64,000 nucleotides of DNA from Apoda limacodes (taxonomy: Eukaryota; Arthropoda; Insecta; Lepidoptera; Limacodidae). The position numbers and the translations under genes were made by a program. A model generated the notes under the pieces. The model saw only the letters and a list, made by a program, of their open reading frames with translations, did no database searches and had not been told where the DNA came from. The stretch is from the NCBI GenBank assembly GCA_946406115.1, contig OX291551.1:30735381-30799380 (forward strand), written 5' to 3'. Every line of letters begins with the position of its first letter. Within the stretch, counting starts at the first letter, position 1. This document shows positions 1 through 11,196 of this stretch, in pieces.

Positions 1-357
1 TTTTTAGAAACGATTACCTTAAAACAGTAGGCCCAAGATGAAAAACATAATTACAACAGTGAAGCAGTAAAGGTTCTCGAGGAATCATTCTACATGGATG
101 ATCTGCTTCATGGAGCTCATTCTTTATCGTCAGCAAAGAAATTACAGCAGGATTTAATATGTTTATTAAAATCAGGAGGTTTTAACTTAAGAAAATGAAA
201 CTCTAATTCACCAAATTTATTACAAAACGGGGAAAATAATCAATGCAGTGGAGAGAATTTTGAATTTAAACAGCTTGACTCTACAATAACTCTGGGTTTA
301 CGTTGGAATTCACAAAAAGACATCTTTCATTTTCGGTCCAAAATTGAGCCATCATCT
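1..357 (+). pseudogene. BEL/Pao retrotransposon pol fragment
   Basis: This scrap of reverse transcriptase is nearly the same as the reverse complement of about 23390-23745 in the BEL/Pao element further along. It keeps the YMDD catalytic box at 91-102, followed by the leucine-rich stretch typical of Pao RT. In that reading frame there are stop codons near base 28 and near base 196, where the other copy reads leucine and tryptophan, so it cannot be translated. The match stops at about 357, exactly where transposase-like sequence on the other strand begins, so the fragment is cut by a DNA-transposon junction. Being a second copy of the same family, it shows that the family is dispersed in this genome. 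Confidence 0.85.
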
Positions 358-2125
358 TAACAACACCGTAGTCTGGTGTAGGCATATATTGTTGGAAATC
401 AGTCTTCATATTTCTAGCAATTTTTGCTAAAGGTTGGTCATCTTCAGTGTCTTCGCCTTCAGACTTAGTGAAAGTATCGTTATTAGGATTTACATTCTCG
501 ATGTCACACTCTGTGTCTGAAGAAGAATATATTCTTAAGCGTTTCTGGGGGATAGGCCTGCGTATAAATGCGTACATATTTTCTTCTTCAGACGCTATAC
601 TACTCTGCTCATCTTCTGTACTATCACTATATTCTACTAGTCGGCGGGTAATCTGTAAACCGCTCGGCCCGGGAAGATTTTCGACACAATCTTGGTTATT
701 AATAATTATTCGAGTTGGTGTACTGCATTCTATGGGGGAAAAAGATGAAAATACTCGAAGATCAGGTGCGGCCGGGGATAATGGTAAGGATTTTTTGGCA
801 TCGATCAGTTTATGCAAATACTGAAGGTTCAGGATGGGCGAGGATTGACGTGAATCAGTGTCTGTTTCAATATTTGTATCGGATCCTGTTAAATTTACTT
901 GAGGTCTTACGTTTGTATTTATTACTTCTGAAGGTACAACGCAGTCGTTTGAGTTACTCTCACTGATTCGACGCTCTGTTAAGATGGAAGGAGCAGAAGC
1001 AGTTTCAGGTATTGCATCAATGTTTAATGGATAAAGTCCAGTTGCTTTGAATCCACTTGTTATATTGTCATAGGTCATGCTCTTTGCCCAGATTTTAGAT
1101 AAAATTGCGTTAAATCGAGTTTTAGTGATCTTTTGGGCTTGTGTTTGGTACATATATTGTAGAACTTCTTGATCCCAGTACGATTCAAAAGGTTTGTAAC
1201 AGGCTTTGTCAAGAGGCTGTAATTCGTGTGTCGTATTGGATGGCAAACAATACAGGACAATGTCATGTTTTTCAGCTGTTTCGGCAATGCGAAAATCTAG
1301 ATGGCATTTGGCACCGTCAAAAATGAGAAGGCATTTTCCAGGAGTTTTATACTTCGCTAGGTGTTCAATAAAAACAATAAACAATTCTGTTGTCACACTG
1401 CCTTTTGGTGCCATGTGGACAATTGATCCTGCAGGCAAATTGTCATCACACTCCGGCTTCTTCCTTTTTCCCTTAAAAAGTATCATGGGGGGTATAAGAT
1501 TCCCTATAGCATTAACACATCCCACAATAGTAACGTTCTCACCACCCTTTTGAGCAATCACTGTTTGTTGATGATGTAATGTTAGCCGGCAGCCCTTCTC
1601 GTCCATATTATAACTCTTCTCCGGATGGTAATGAAGATCTAACTCATCATAAAGCTTACGAACTTCATGAAAATGATGAGCGAAAATAACATTATTTAAT
1701 TTCTGGGCTCGAGCTGGGTTTAGGAATTGTGCTTTTCGTTTTGCTAAGCTGGGATTTCCTTTTAAAAATAATCTTAACCAGCCTTTTCCTGCAAGTCCTG
1801 TTTTTTTGTTGAAATTATTGTCAATATTTAATTTTTCGCAAAAAGCAAATGCTTGAATCCGAATCATTTTTGGAGTCAGAGGTATTCCTATATCAGAAAA
1901 TTTTATTATACGGCAAACGAAATCTTTTTCTTGCTCTTTCGTAAATATAGCGTTTCTTCCTAAGCTCTTATGTAAAATACCACTTTTAAGATGATTTCTA
2001 ATGGTTCTTCTCGGCATGCCATATTGCGCCGAAGCTTTGTATGTCGACAATCGTCCAGAACGTACATCATTAACTGCCGCTCTCAAGCTTTCATCTGACC
2101 AAGTAGCCTGTTTTCGAGGAGACAT
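281..2125 (-). CDS. pogo/Tigger-like DDE transposase
   Basis: A long uninterrupted reading frame of about 614 residues starts at the ATG at 2125 (M-S-P-R-K-Q). In-frame sequence upstream lacks an ATG and ends in a pyrimidine-rich tract plus CAG (2141-2155), which looks like a 3' splice site, so a 5' exon may exist. Residues about 10-50 form a psq-type helix-turn-helix (ending R-T-I-R-N-H-L-K). A CENP-B-like DNA-binding region follows to about 135. The catalytic domain shows Asp in Y-N-M-D-E-K near 175, Asp in I-F-D-G-A-K near 268 and the third Asp in E-L-Q-P-L-D near 305, so the triad is present. The tail is acidic and serine-rich. The last 25 or so codons (281-357) are antisense BEL/Pao sequence, so the natural C-terminus is lost or replaced. 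Function in cut-and-paste transposition is inferred from the family. It may be a recently active or domesticated copy. Confidence 0.8.
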   Translation of the reverse strand: MSPRKQATWSDESLRAAVNDVRSGRLSTYKASAQYGMPRRTIRNHLKSGILHKSLGRNAIFTKEQEKDFVCRIIKFSDIGIPLTPKMIRIQAFAFCEKLNIDNNFNKKTGLAGKGWLRLFLKGNPSLAKRKAQFLNPARAQKLNNVIFAHHFHEVRKLYDELDLHYHPEKSYNMDEKGCRLTLHHQQTVIAQKGGENVTIVGCVNAIGNLIPPMILFKGKRKKPECDDNLPAGSIVHMAPKGSVTTELFIVFIEHLAKYKTPGKCLLIFDGAKCHLDFRIAETAEKHDIVLYCLPSNTTHELQPLDKACYKPFESYWDQEVLQYMYQTQAQKITKTRFNAILSKIWAKSMTYDNITSGFKATGLYPLNIDAIPETASAPSILTERRISESNSNDCVVPSEVINTNVRPQVNLTGSDTNIETDTDSRQSSPILNLQYLHKLIDAKKSLPLSPAAPDLRVFSSFSPIECSTPTRIIINNQDCVENLPGPSGLQITRRLVEYSDSTEDEQSSIASEEENMYAFIRRPIPQKRLRIYSSSDTECDIENVNPNNDTFTKSEGEDTEDDQPLAKIARNMKTDFQQYMPTPDYGVVKMMAQFWTENERCLFVNSNVNPELL

Positions 2126-3031
2126 ACTGACAGGAATCAATCTGTAAAAAACACAATAAAGCTAAAACTCAACAGAATTTCTAACAAGGCCTATTAAAAA
2201 AGTAGGCCTTATTTCGTACCATTTACCTCATACATGTTATACGCAATAATTAATTCACATATCTTAAATAATACAAAATAAAGTCATAGTTACCTTTTCG
2301 ATGAGTTATAATGTAAACCGTGTACATAACTTGAAATAAAACTCTAAAAAATACCGTAATAAAATACCATAGAAATTACGACAAATTAATAACACGCAAT
2401 GAAAACGGCCGTCCGACGAACACTGGCGCTGTGAGCGTGAGCGGGCCTCTCGCGCACTATTTGCCGAGTTGTGGAGGTGTAGTCTATACGTTCGTGAAAT
2501 ATATATTTGATGTAAATACATTAAACGACTTTTTCGCACTATAGGCCTTATTAAGCATAGGCCTTATTTGTATCAAGTACCTTAAGTTTTAAAATTTAAT
2601 ACTTTTTGTACAACAGTTATTTGTACCATAGGTACTAACACCTTTGTAAATTGCTATTTTCAAACTTATCATAGTAATCAAAAATTATAAGTGTAATTTT
2701 AGGAAATTTTACTAATGAAACTTTAAAGTAGTAGTACACTACTCATTGAATTTATATTTTTATATAAAAATATTTTTTTATGAAAGAACCCTATGCACTT
2801 AACTTTAACCTTAAATATGTTCGTATTGTGTACCTAAATTGCATAAAAACACAAAATTTAAACTTTTTACACACATAATAATAATAATTTTAGGATTAGT
2901 TTCAGTAGTTAAGTAATTCGTAATTTCAATCACATTATTAAGTTTTTCAGGTTTAAATACCTAAGGTGTAATGGTCGAATAAATAAGAACGAAAGACACT
3001 AGTTCGTGTACATTCCTATTCAACAGAAAGA
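2126..3031. other. non-coding flank of the transposase, with repeated TAGGCCTTATT motifs
   Basis: I find no supported gene. An inverted repeat of AAGGCCTA lies at 2186-2193 and 2203-2210, and TAGGCCTTATT recurs at 2203, 2542 and 2558. The patch 2400-2490 is clearly more GC-rich than its surroundings and could be the transposon's own promoter or 5' UTR. That is inference only. The rest is AT-rich and featureless. Confidence 0.5.
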
Positions 3032-4717
3032 TTTTTTTTTTTTTTTTTTTATACCACTAAGGTGGCAAACAAGCTTACGGTTCGCCTGATGGTAAGCGGT
3101 CACCGTAGCCTAGGACGCTTGCAACACCAGGGGTATCACTTGCGCGTTGCCGACCCTTCAGAAATCTAATAACTTCTTTCTTGAAGAACTCCATACTGTA
3201 GTCCTTGCAGAAAACCTTGGCAGGGAGCTCATTCCAGAACTTAAGCGTTCGCGGTAGGAAGTTTCTCTGAAACCGCACTGTACAGTGTGAGAATGAATTC
3301 CCTGCCGATGGCGAGCGGTGCGATGGAAGAAAGTAGCCGTGGGCATCATTTGGAACAATTCCTCAGAACACAACCCATTGTACAAGCGGTAGAACATACA
3401 CAGGGAGGCAAAGTCTCTCCTCAGACGTAATAATAATAATAATATACTTTATTGCGCATATAGAATACAAAACAATTAAAACAATAAAAGTAATAACAAA
3501 TTGGCGGTCTTATCGCTAATGAGCGATCTCTTCCAGACAACCTTTGGGTAGAGGAGACTTTATAAAATTATTGAGTAAGGGTGACGTAAGGGCTCGATAC
3601 CGCAAGTGAGTTTGGAATCGTCGACAATTCTCACAGCCTGTCGTTGAACCGAGTCAAAACGGCCAAGCTGGTATCCGGGTGCACCCGCCCAGAGATGGCA
3701 GCAGTACTCCATATGGGGCCGAACTTGCGACTTGTAAAGTAACAACCGTTGTCCCGACATGAAGTACTGCTTCGCTCTGTTCAGAACACCAAGCTTTTTG
3801 GACGCCAGCTTCACCTTATCTTGTAAATGATCTCGGAACTGAACATCGCTGGAGATGTCGACACCAAGGATCCCAATGCTCCTGGAGATGGAGAAGGTAG
3901 TGTTCTGGAATTGTGGGACTACTGTGTATGGAGTTTTCTTAGCGGTGAACGCGCACATTTATGCCTATGTAGGGTTGAATCGCACCAAGTTTACCCATCC
4001 CCAGTCAGAGACCTTGGACAGTGTGGTCTCGATTTGAGACACAAGTTCTCCGCGGTTTTCCTCCACAACGGAACGAGGGATGTTTGCACGACCCGTGTAA
4101 AAAGCGTCTCCAGTATTGTCATCTGCATAGCAATGTATGTTGTTGATGTCCAACATGTCATTGATATGCAGTAGAAACAGCGTAGGAGACAGCATAGAGC
4201 CTTGCGGGACACCAGCATTAATGTCCATGCTATCAGAGCAACTACTGTCAACTACGGTTCGTATGCGTCTGCCGGACAAAAAGCTAGCCACCCATTTTCA
4301 CAAACCCTCGGGCACTCCGCAAGATGGCAACTTCGATAGAAGACCCCGGAACTATGTCTAAGCTACATGACAATGCCTCCCCCTGACTATCAATGGCTAG
4401 TGCCCATCGGTGTGTGAGATACACTAGAAGGTCACCAGTCGAGCGACCGTGGTGAAAGCCATATGGACGATCACTGAACAAGTCGTGTTCTTCTAGGTAT
4501 CTTAGAAGCTGTTTGTTGATCACACGCTCCATCACCTTGGAGAGGAGAGAGGTAATAGCGAAGCCTGTAATTCGATTGATCTGATCTATCGCCCTTTTTG
4601 GGCACCGGTTACACATTCGCAGTCATCCATGAAAATGGAAATTGCCTAGTGTGGTAGGAAAGCGCGAAGAGGCGCGTGAGTACAGGACATAACTCAGAAG
4701 CACACTGCTTAAGCACC
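3032..4717 (-). pseudogene. jockey-type LINE J1, 5'-truncated copy (RT domain to poly-A)
   Basis: This is the 3' part of the same LINE family as 53640-57164, in reverse. A 19-nt poly-T at 3032-3050 is the copied poly(A) tail. The frame is broken into pieces at 4284-4616, 3965-4291, 3560-3958 and 3158-3397. The RT box C-Y-A-D-D is present near 4117-4131. A deletion of about 25 bp near 4354 has removed the catalytic A-F-D segment of RT motif A. The match to the full copy ends near 4717, as expected for 5' truncation during target-primed reverse transcription. A separate small element sits inside at 3431-3582. Confidence 0.9.
3424..3589 (-). mobile_element. nested 3' end of another non-LTR element, with 7-bp target duplication
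   Basis: About 152 bp interrupt the J1 C-terminal domain. The insert runs 3431-3582 and is flanked by GACGTAA at 3424-3430 and 3583-3589, a target-site duplication. One end is a (TAA)n tract, so the insert reads as the (TTA)n-tailed 3' terminus of a severely 5'-truncated LINE on the minus strand. Continuous J1 sequence can be followed on both sides, using the uninterrupted copy near 56740-56760 as reference. Confidence 0.8.
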
Positions 4718-5511
4718 ACTCAATTCAAATTCAAATTCAATATAAATTATTCAGTTTAGGCTACAATAATTGAGCACTTATAAATGTCACTACGCCATCG
4801 GTTCGTAAGTCTACAGGGCGGGAGACCTTGTACTGAGAAGAACCGGCAAGAAACTCAGCAAAGGCATTTCTTTTTTCCCTTTCTCTTACAGCGTCCAATT
4901 AAAATATTGGAAAATGCCCTCCTATCATAAAAGGACACTTTCCATTACAAACATAAAAACATGAAATATAAAGCACAAGCACAACATTAAAATGTATCTA
5001 ATATAAACAAAAGACAGTTTATGTATTCATCACTAAGAAATAATCAATGTCTAACTGTATTAATAAACAAAACAAAAAAGTCAGACTAAATATTAAGAAT
5101 ACAAAGATGTTTGCAAGAGCAGACCAGCCACCACAGGCGGCACCCGTTCACGAGTATGACACATGAATCAGCCATCGCTTCGCTCAACCATGTTTTAGGG
5201 AACGTAACGACTCAACAAACACGCAACCACCGCAGGTACACTTTGAGAGAGCATGACACACTCAAGCAACTCCAATAAAACTTCGATTGTACTAGTTACA
5301 ATGTGTGTAGTAAAGGAACAAAATATAAGAGGAGAAGATTGGAAGGTTCGTAATGCTTTACTACCGAGAAGCACCGGCAATAAACTCACTAGTTAATCTT
5401 TTATACATCATATAAAAATACAATATAGCCTTACACTAGGTAATAACATAATATACAATGTTTTAATTTAAAAAAAATATTTCAAATGCCCCAATACAAA
5501 TCAATTAAGTT
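4718..5511 (-). other. 3' untranslated region and tail of LINE C
   Basis: No coding sequence is supported here. On the minus strand the segment ends in three copies of the hexamer AATTTG (4722-4740), a microsatellite-type LINE tail. Two similar stretches, each with a 'gagaag.accggcaa.aaactca' core, lie at about 4836-4860 and 5358-5386. The UTR is therefore either internally duplicated or made of two nested 3' ends. Confidence 0.6.
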
Positions 5512-7064
5512 CTAATTTTTCCAAGCATTTTTATCATTTATGTATTCATCAACTTTGTAATAGCTTTTTTTCATTAAACTATCTTTGACATATATTTTAA
5601 ATTTATTTGAGTGTGAATTAACCACATGTTCTGGAATTTTATTGTAGAAAAGTATACTTTGTATTGCGAAAGAGCTATGTACCTTCTGAAGACGACATTT
5701 TGGAACTACCAATTTATCCTTATTCCTTGTATTAACACTGTGGAGGTCACTATTTTTAGCAAATAAGTGACAATTTTGGCGTACATACATTATACAAGCG
5801 AAGATATATTGGCAAGGAACAGTTAAAATATCAATTTCCCTAAATAGTTCCCTAAAAGAAATTCGAGGTCCTAATTTATTAATTGACCGTACTGCTCTCT
5901 TTTGCAAAATAAAGACTGTATCAATATCAGCTGCCTTACCCCAAAGCAAAATGCCATAAGACATGACGGAATGGAAATAGCTAAAGTAGACCAAGCGAGC
6001 AGTGTCAACATCTGTAAGCTGCCTAACTTTCCTAACTGCATAGGCAGCTGAACTGAGTTTTCCTGCAAGAACTGAAATGTGAGGGTTCAACTGCAGCCTA
6101 TTTTTTAATGTAATACCTAGAAACACTGTTGAGTCTAATAGTTCTATTTCTTCTCCGTTTAGGGATAATTTTGTACTTATGTTTCTGACATTTGGCATCA
6201 TAAATTTTAAACACTTAGTCTTTTTCGCATTAAGAAGTAAATTATTTGCCGTAAACCACTGAAGAACCTGAGAAAGCGCACTACTTACGTCGTCAAAATT
6301 AGTTTTATTTCTGTCAACTTTAAATAAAAGAGATGTGTCATCAGCAAATAGTACAATCTTGCACAGCTTCTCCACAAAGAAAGGCAAGTCATTTATGTAA
6401 ATTAAAAATAGAAAAGGACCTAAAATAGAACCTTGAGGAACTCCTAATTTTACTTCAGAGCCATTGGATTTTACTTCATTGATTTGAAGCTTCTGCATTC
6501 TACTACTCAAATATGAGCGGATAAGCTCAAGAGCCAAGTCTGCAATACCATAATTACTCAGTTTTCGTATAAGAGTTTCATGTTGCACGCAGTCGAATGC
6601 CTTTGATAGATCACAGAAGATACCAATAGCATTTTGTGACTGTTCCCAAGCAGCAAATATATGCTGTATAAGGGCAACACCTGCGTCAGTTGTGGAACGC
6701 CCTTTTGTGAAACCAAACTGTTGAGGATGAAGTAATCCATTTAAGTTAAAATGTTTCAGCATCTGATTGAACATAATTTTTTCAAAAATTTTGCTTAAGG
6801 CAGGCAGTATAGAGATCTTCTTTACTTCCACTTTTAAAAAGTGGTATTATTTTACTATATTTCATTAAGTCTTCGTCAACACACTTATTAAATATTATGG
6901 CTAAGATTGGTGCTATAATATCAATAATTCCGCTAAGGACTTTGACTGATATACCCATAGGTCACAAGTTTTTTCTGAGTTACTAATTTAAATGTCTTCA
7001 TGATGTCTTCAGAGGTAACATGCTCAAATTTAAATATAGCCTTGCATTTATTTACATTACATTT
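5512..7064 (-). pseudogene. LINE C ORF2, reverse transcriptase domain
   Basis: The open part (6831-5512, about 439 codons) holds most of a CR1/jockey-superfamily reverse transcriptase. Visible motifs are G-F-T-K-G-R-S-T, motif A with D-L-S-K-A-F-D, G-V-P-Q-G-S-I-L-G-P and the catalytic box F-A-D-D (Phe in place of the usual Tyr), then the thumb and C-terminal domain. Upstream (7064-6832) the RT start can still be read, but in other frames. A deletion of about 20 bp at about 6810 removes the conserved N-Y-R-P segment and shifts the frame. No ATG starts the open part, so it is a broken piece of a longer ORF2 that continues from 8331. Confidence 0.85.
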
Positions 7065-8331
7065 TTAAAGTAACTCTGATTCTAATAGAGAGGAATTTAA
7101 TACATTAGTTGTAATTGTAGGCATTTCAGTAAAATATTTCTCAAAAGAGTTAGCGACATCAAGATCTGAATCAATTATTTTTGAATTAACAGTAAGTGAA
7201 TAATGATTGTCACGCGGTTTAATTTTTCCTGTTTCACTATTTATTACATTCCATGTGGCCTTTATTTTATTATCAGAATTTTTAATTTTATTACTTAAAT
7301 GTATTGATTTTGCAACTGCATACTTTTTTAAATATTTTTGAATACATTTTGACATAGTTGGTGAATGTGGGACTGTGGTTATATTGTTTCATTTCATACA
7401 ACTCATACAACCTAGTTCGACTTCGGTGTATTCCTACAGTAGCCCAGTCCTTGAATTTCATTTTATTATTTGGCCTAAAAGTTTTTAATTTAAACACTTG
7501 CTCGAACTCATTACTTAAGAAATCAAAAAAAATATTATAAATATTATTAGCATTATCATGCATGAAATGTAAAAATGGATTTTTTTTTTCAATATTAACT
7601 TTAAAATTGTTTAATCGAGCAGTGGTCACAGGTCTACAAGTTACTAGTTGAGATTTTTTTTTATAGTTGTGTAGAATTTTTATTATTTGACCACAGTGAT
7701 CGGACGGCAAATTGTTAATAATAGATTTATCTTTTACTTCAACGTTACAGAAAATATTATCTAAACATGTAGGTGAAGTCGATGTAATTCTAGTTGGTTC
7801 CAGAAACAAATAATTTACGTCAAAACTTGTAAATAAGTTAATAAATCTATCTCTTGTTTGGGAACTCTCTAAAAGATCAATATTAAAGTCACCGCAAACA
7901 ACAACTGACTTTTTAGAATGACAAATTTTTTTTAGAACTTGTTCCATTACAGGCTCAAAACAATTATAATTTGCAGAAGGGGGGCGATACACACAAAGTA
8001 TAATATAATTCTTAAGTTCTATACAAGACAATTCTATTATGCGTTCAAGTGAGAGGCTAACTATATCCTTTCGGTCTTTACACTGTATATTATTATTAAC
8101 AATTATTATTAATGAACCCCATCGAATAGCATTTTTTCGAATAAACGCACTGGACATATAATGATTGGGGAAACTAAACATTAATTCATGTTTACTTAGC
8201 CAATGCTCAGTTACACATAACATATGTATATTATGACTTTTTAAAAATAATTCTATTTCCAATTCCTTGCCAGAAATGCCTTGTATATTTTGATGAACAA
8301 TGTTAAAAAAACAGGCATTGTCTGTTGTCAA
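7065..8331 (-). pseudogene. LINE C ORF2, AP-endonuclease domain and linker
   Basis: The stretch 8331-7291 reads as the apurinic-endonuclease domain that nicks target DNA in non-LTR retrotransposition. Visible signs are Q-N-I-Q-G at the start, C-V-T-E-H-W-L with the catalytic Glu, V-Y-R-P-P, C-G-D-F-N-I-D with the catalytic Asp, and L-P-S-D-H near the end. The linker (7355-7065) lies in another frame, so at least one frameshift separates the parts. The domain directly follows the ORF1 remnant at 8337-8680, the usual CR1 order. Confidence 0.85.
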
Positions 8332-8336
8332 AGAAC

Positions 8337-8680
8337 TCAGTTTAAAGTATGATCTAAAATAGGAACTGACTGGGTGCAGCTAATAACATCAGCACTATAA
8401 GACATAGCACTAACGCTAGAGAGGTCAAAAGACTCCTTAATACTACTTAAATCTAAATCATGTATATTGGAAGCTAACAACGTAGCCATTTCTCGTCTAC
8501 ATTTCATAGGCATTGACATACCAGCCGGTGTCAGTCTAAAATTATAAATAAATTTATTTATGTCAAAATATAAAATTGCATCGCTATGACGATGAGTCAA
8601 GTTGTACAGATGTACATTCATGTCAAATATATGCCTATTTAGTTTAGCAGTGTAGCTTGAAGAATAAATATACTAGTTGG
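8337..8680 (-). pseudogene. LINE C ORF1 C-terminal fragment (SGNH-like)
   Basis: The in-frame stretch ending at 8337 resembles the end of the ORF1 product in element A (13499-14659), including the pattern 'L-T-x-x-G-x...' followed by a helix of the esterase-like SGNH fold found in CR1-type ORF1 proteins. It is open upstream to about 8680, where element A sequence resumes. This marks the 5' truncation point of element C. The SGNH assignment rests on resemblance only. Confidence 0.55.
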
Positions 8681-8689
8681 TAGGGCATA

Positions 8690-9166
8690 GTAGTCTTTAG
8701 TATTTAAATTTTTTATCCTGTTTATTATTTTCCATATCTCATCTATGGTGAATGCCTTGAAGTTATTTGGTGTATTTATTTGCTTGTAGTTTTTTTTTAA
8801 ATGTCTAAGGCATACTGATAATCTATATTTACTGGTATGCTTTGAGCATCATTTATAAAGTAATTATTAAAATTAGATTCTAATTCAAGGTCATTAGCAA
8901 GTAAACTTTTGAACCCATTTATTTCTGATGATTTTCCAGTTGCATTTTTAATCAATTTCCAAACAGTTTTTGATTTATTGTTAGATTTTGTAATATAGTT
9001 ACCGAAATAGCATTGTCGTTTTTCTTGTATTAGATCATTATATATATCTATGAGATAAAGGTCTGTCGGTACCTTAGTATTTTTTATTTGTATTTCAATT
9101 TATCCAAGGATATTTCCAATTTAGAATTTCTTTTGTAACCCAGTTTTTATTTCTGTTTTGTACAGG
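8690..9166 (-). pseudogene. LINE A ORF2, linker and RT start (displaced 3' part)
   Basis: Read on the minus strand, the sequence starts with N-W-V-T-K-E-I-L, the conserved join between endonuclease and RT in CR1-like LINEs. It continues through the linker to an RT opening (F-T-I-D-E-I-W-K-I-I). It has several stops. It fits as the continuation of the endonuclease that breaks off at 12784, with element B lying between. It ends at about 8690 where element C starts. Confidence 0.65.
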
Positions 9167-9658
9167 TTTTTTTTTTTTTTTTATTTTTATTTTTATTTCA
9201 TCATCTTGGTTACATAGGTTTAACAGTGTGTGAAACCTGTGCTAGGAGATTTCGCTCTTTCAAAACATTGTTAGATACCATACTGTTCTCAAAATATAAA
9301 TTTGTATACTATTTTCATATTATACAATATTATCAAATGAAATTAATACTATCAAAATAAATTAAATCAAATAAAATAGATTAACACAAACTAAATTAAT
9401 TCAAATTAAATAAATTCAAACTAAGTTAACAAGATTAAATCAGATCGAATAAATTTAATTACATTAAATTAAATTTAAGCCAAATAGAGTATAATAAAAT
9501 CAAAATAAACTCAATTAAATTTGCACTACATTAAATCAAATCAGAAATAAAATAAAATAACATAACATTTACCATACATACAATTAACAGGATTTAAAAG
9601 TAAGACTATATAAAAACAAATAAATTAAACTAAAATAATGATTATGTATGTTACTTAA
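9167..9658 (-). other. 3' UTR and poly(A) tail of LINE B
   Basis: The T-rich run with TTTTTA repeats at 9167-9200 is the reverse of an adenine-rich LINE tail. Behind it lies a degenerate, almost purely A/T tract (about 9300-9560) built on 'aaattaaat'-like words, without coding signal. Confidence 0.7.
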
Positions 9659-10510
9659 TTAAATTAACATTGTACATTTTGTGTAGGCCGGGGGTGCGCA
9701 TGTGTGAACGTGTGTGTGCGGGTATATGCGGGTGCGCCCTAACCACTTAGTAAGGGCATCTTTACAGTTATGGTAGTTCATTGGATATATACTTAAATTT
9801 TTGTTTATTTTATTATACAGAAAAGTTGCTTGTGAAATATATTGTCTAGTTGCAAAAGTTGTTTTAGTTTTTTGTGTGTTTTTAATAATATAATTTCTTC
9901 TGTTTAGTACGTTAGGGTCGTATTTCAGACTTTTATGGTATTTTAATGCTAGATTTAGTACGTATATTTTTCTGACAGTTAATATATTTTTATTTGGGAC
10001 AGACACTGAATCAAAGGCCTTTTGAAGATCCAAAAACACTGCTAAACGTTTGTGTCCATCATCGACATGGCTTACAATATGGTTACATAAATCTGTAACG
10101 GTATTCTCGGTTGAGACTCCTTGTCTGAAACCATATTGTCGTTTAGAAATTATGCAAAATTTTTCAAAATAAGCTAATAACCTATTATTACTAAGTTTTT
10201 CCAATATTTTTGAGATAAATGGTAAAACCGAGACTGGTCTGTAGTTATTTAGGTCATCTATATCTCCATTTTTGAAAACTGGTGTTACAACAGATCTTTT
10301 AAGAATTACAAGAAATATTCCCTGACTAAAACAAAGATTTATCAGATGACAAATTATTGGGATTAAAATATCCTTTGCTATTTTGAGGAAATGGGCAGAG
10401 ATGTTATCCCATCCGGGGGCAGTATTTGATTTTAAGTTCATAATAGCATTATTTACTTCATTGCAGTCCGTATCCAGTAGTACAAAGGACGCAGTTTGTT
10501 CTTTAGACAT
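9659..10510 (-). pseudogene. LINE B reverse transcriptase with internal in-frame deletion
   Basis: This 283-codon frame begins inside ORF2 and shows RT motifs up to motif A (V-F-L-D-L-Q-K-A-F-D-S-V at about 10035-10000). It then jumps directly to the C-terminal domain (about residue 170 onward). The palm segment holding G-V-P-Q-G and the Y-A-D-D box is absent, so the RT cannot be catalytic even though the frame stays open. The 3' UTR and tail follow, and the 5' neighbours are the linker and endonuclease of the same element. Confidence 0.85.
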
Positions 10511-11196
10511 AGTTTGATCGTTATTGTCTCTTCTTTCTTGTGTCGAGTTTTGTTTATTTATGTTTTCTGCAAGAACCTTACCTATGTTTACGAAATATGT
10601 ATTTACTAGATTAACTGACTCTACTGGCGTAGATTTAAGGTTAAGAAATTGACTGTTTGGATTTTTGTCTGTTTTGTAGCGTGTTATATTTTTTATACTA
10701 CTCCAGAGAGCTTTATTATTTTTTGAAGATTTGTTTAATAAATCTCTTTTATAATTTCGTTAAGCCTTTTTAATTAAATTATTATAATGATTTCGGTATA
10801 TTCTACAAGTTATTCTAAGTATCTCGTTATCAGGATCAGGTTTTAGTTTTTTTTTCATGCTATTTCTATTTTTTATACAACGTAAAATACCTTCAGAAAT
10901 CCAAGGTTTAATAATGTGCTTACTTCTTGATACTTAAATAACTTTTGTGTTCTCTATTATACTTTTCTGAATTTTACTTATTAATTGTTCTGCAAGCATG
11001 TTAGGGTCATTAATCTGGAATAGATCTATGATATTTACGCTAAGATTTTGAATTGCTTTGTCATAATCTACAATCACTTTATTTTTAGTTTATGTTTACT
11101 TTATTGTTTGTAGAAATAATTTTAGATAGCGTTAGCATTTCCATGCTATGGTCTGTTGTTGATGTATGAACTACTGCATTATTTTTAAATTTTATT
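10511..11196 (-). pseudogene. LINE B ORF2 linker between endonuclease and RT
   Basis: The three frames together can be read as the usual linker. K-P-W-I-S-E-G-I-L appears near 10905, then basic and aromatic helices that lead into the RT, with frameshifts and stops between. It keeps the order and spacing expected between 11197 and 10510. Confidence 0.6.

Noticed and set aside
447..1553. Plus-strand open frames opposite the transposase
   Set aside because: They are antisense shadows of the long transposase frame and have no domain of their own.
2306..2539. Short minus-strand open frame in the GC-rich patch
   Set aside because: It has biased Arg/Ser composition, no ATG in context and no motif. 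It is best seen as chance in non-coding DNA.
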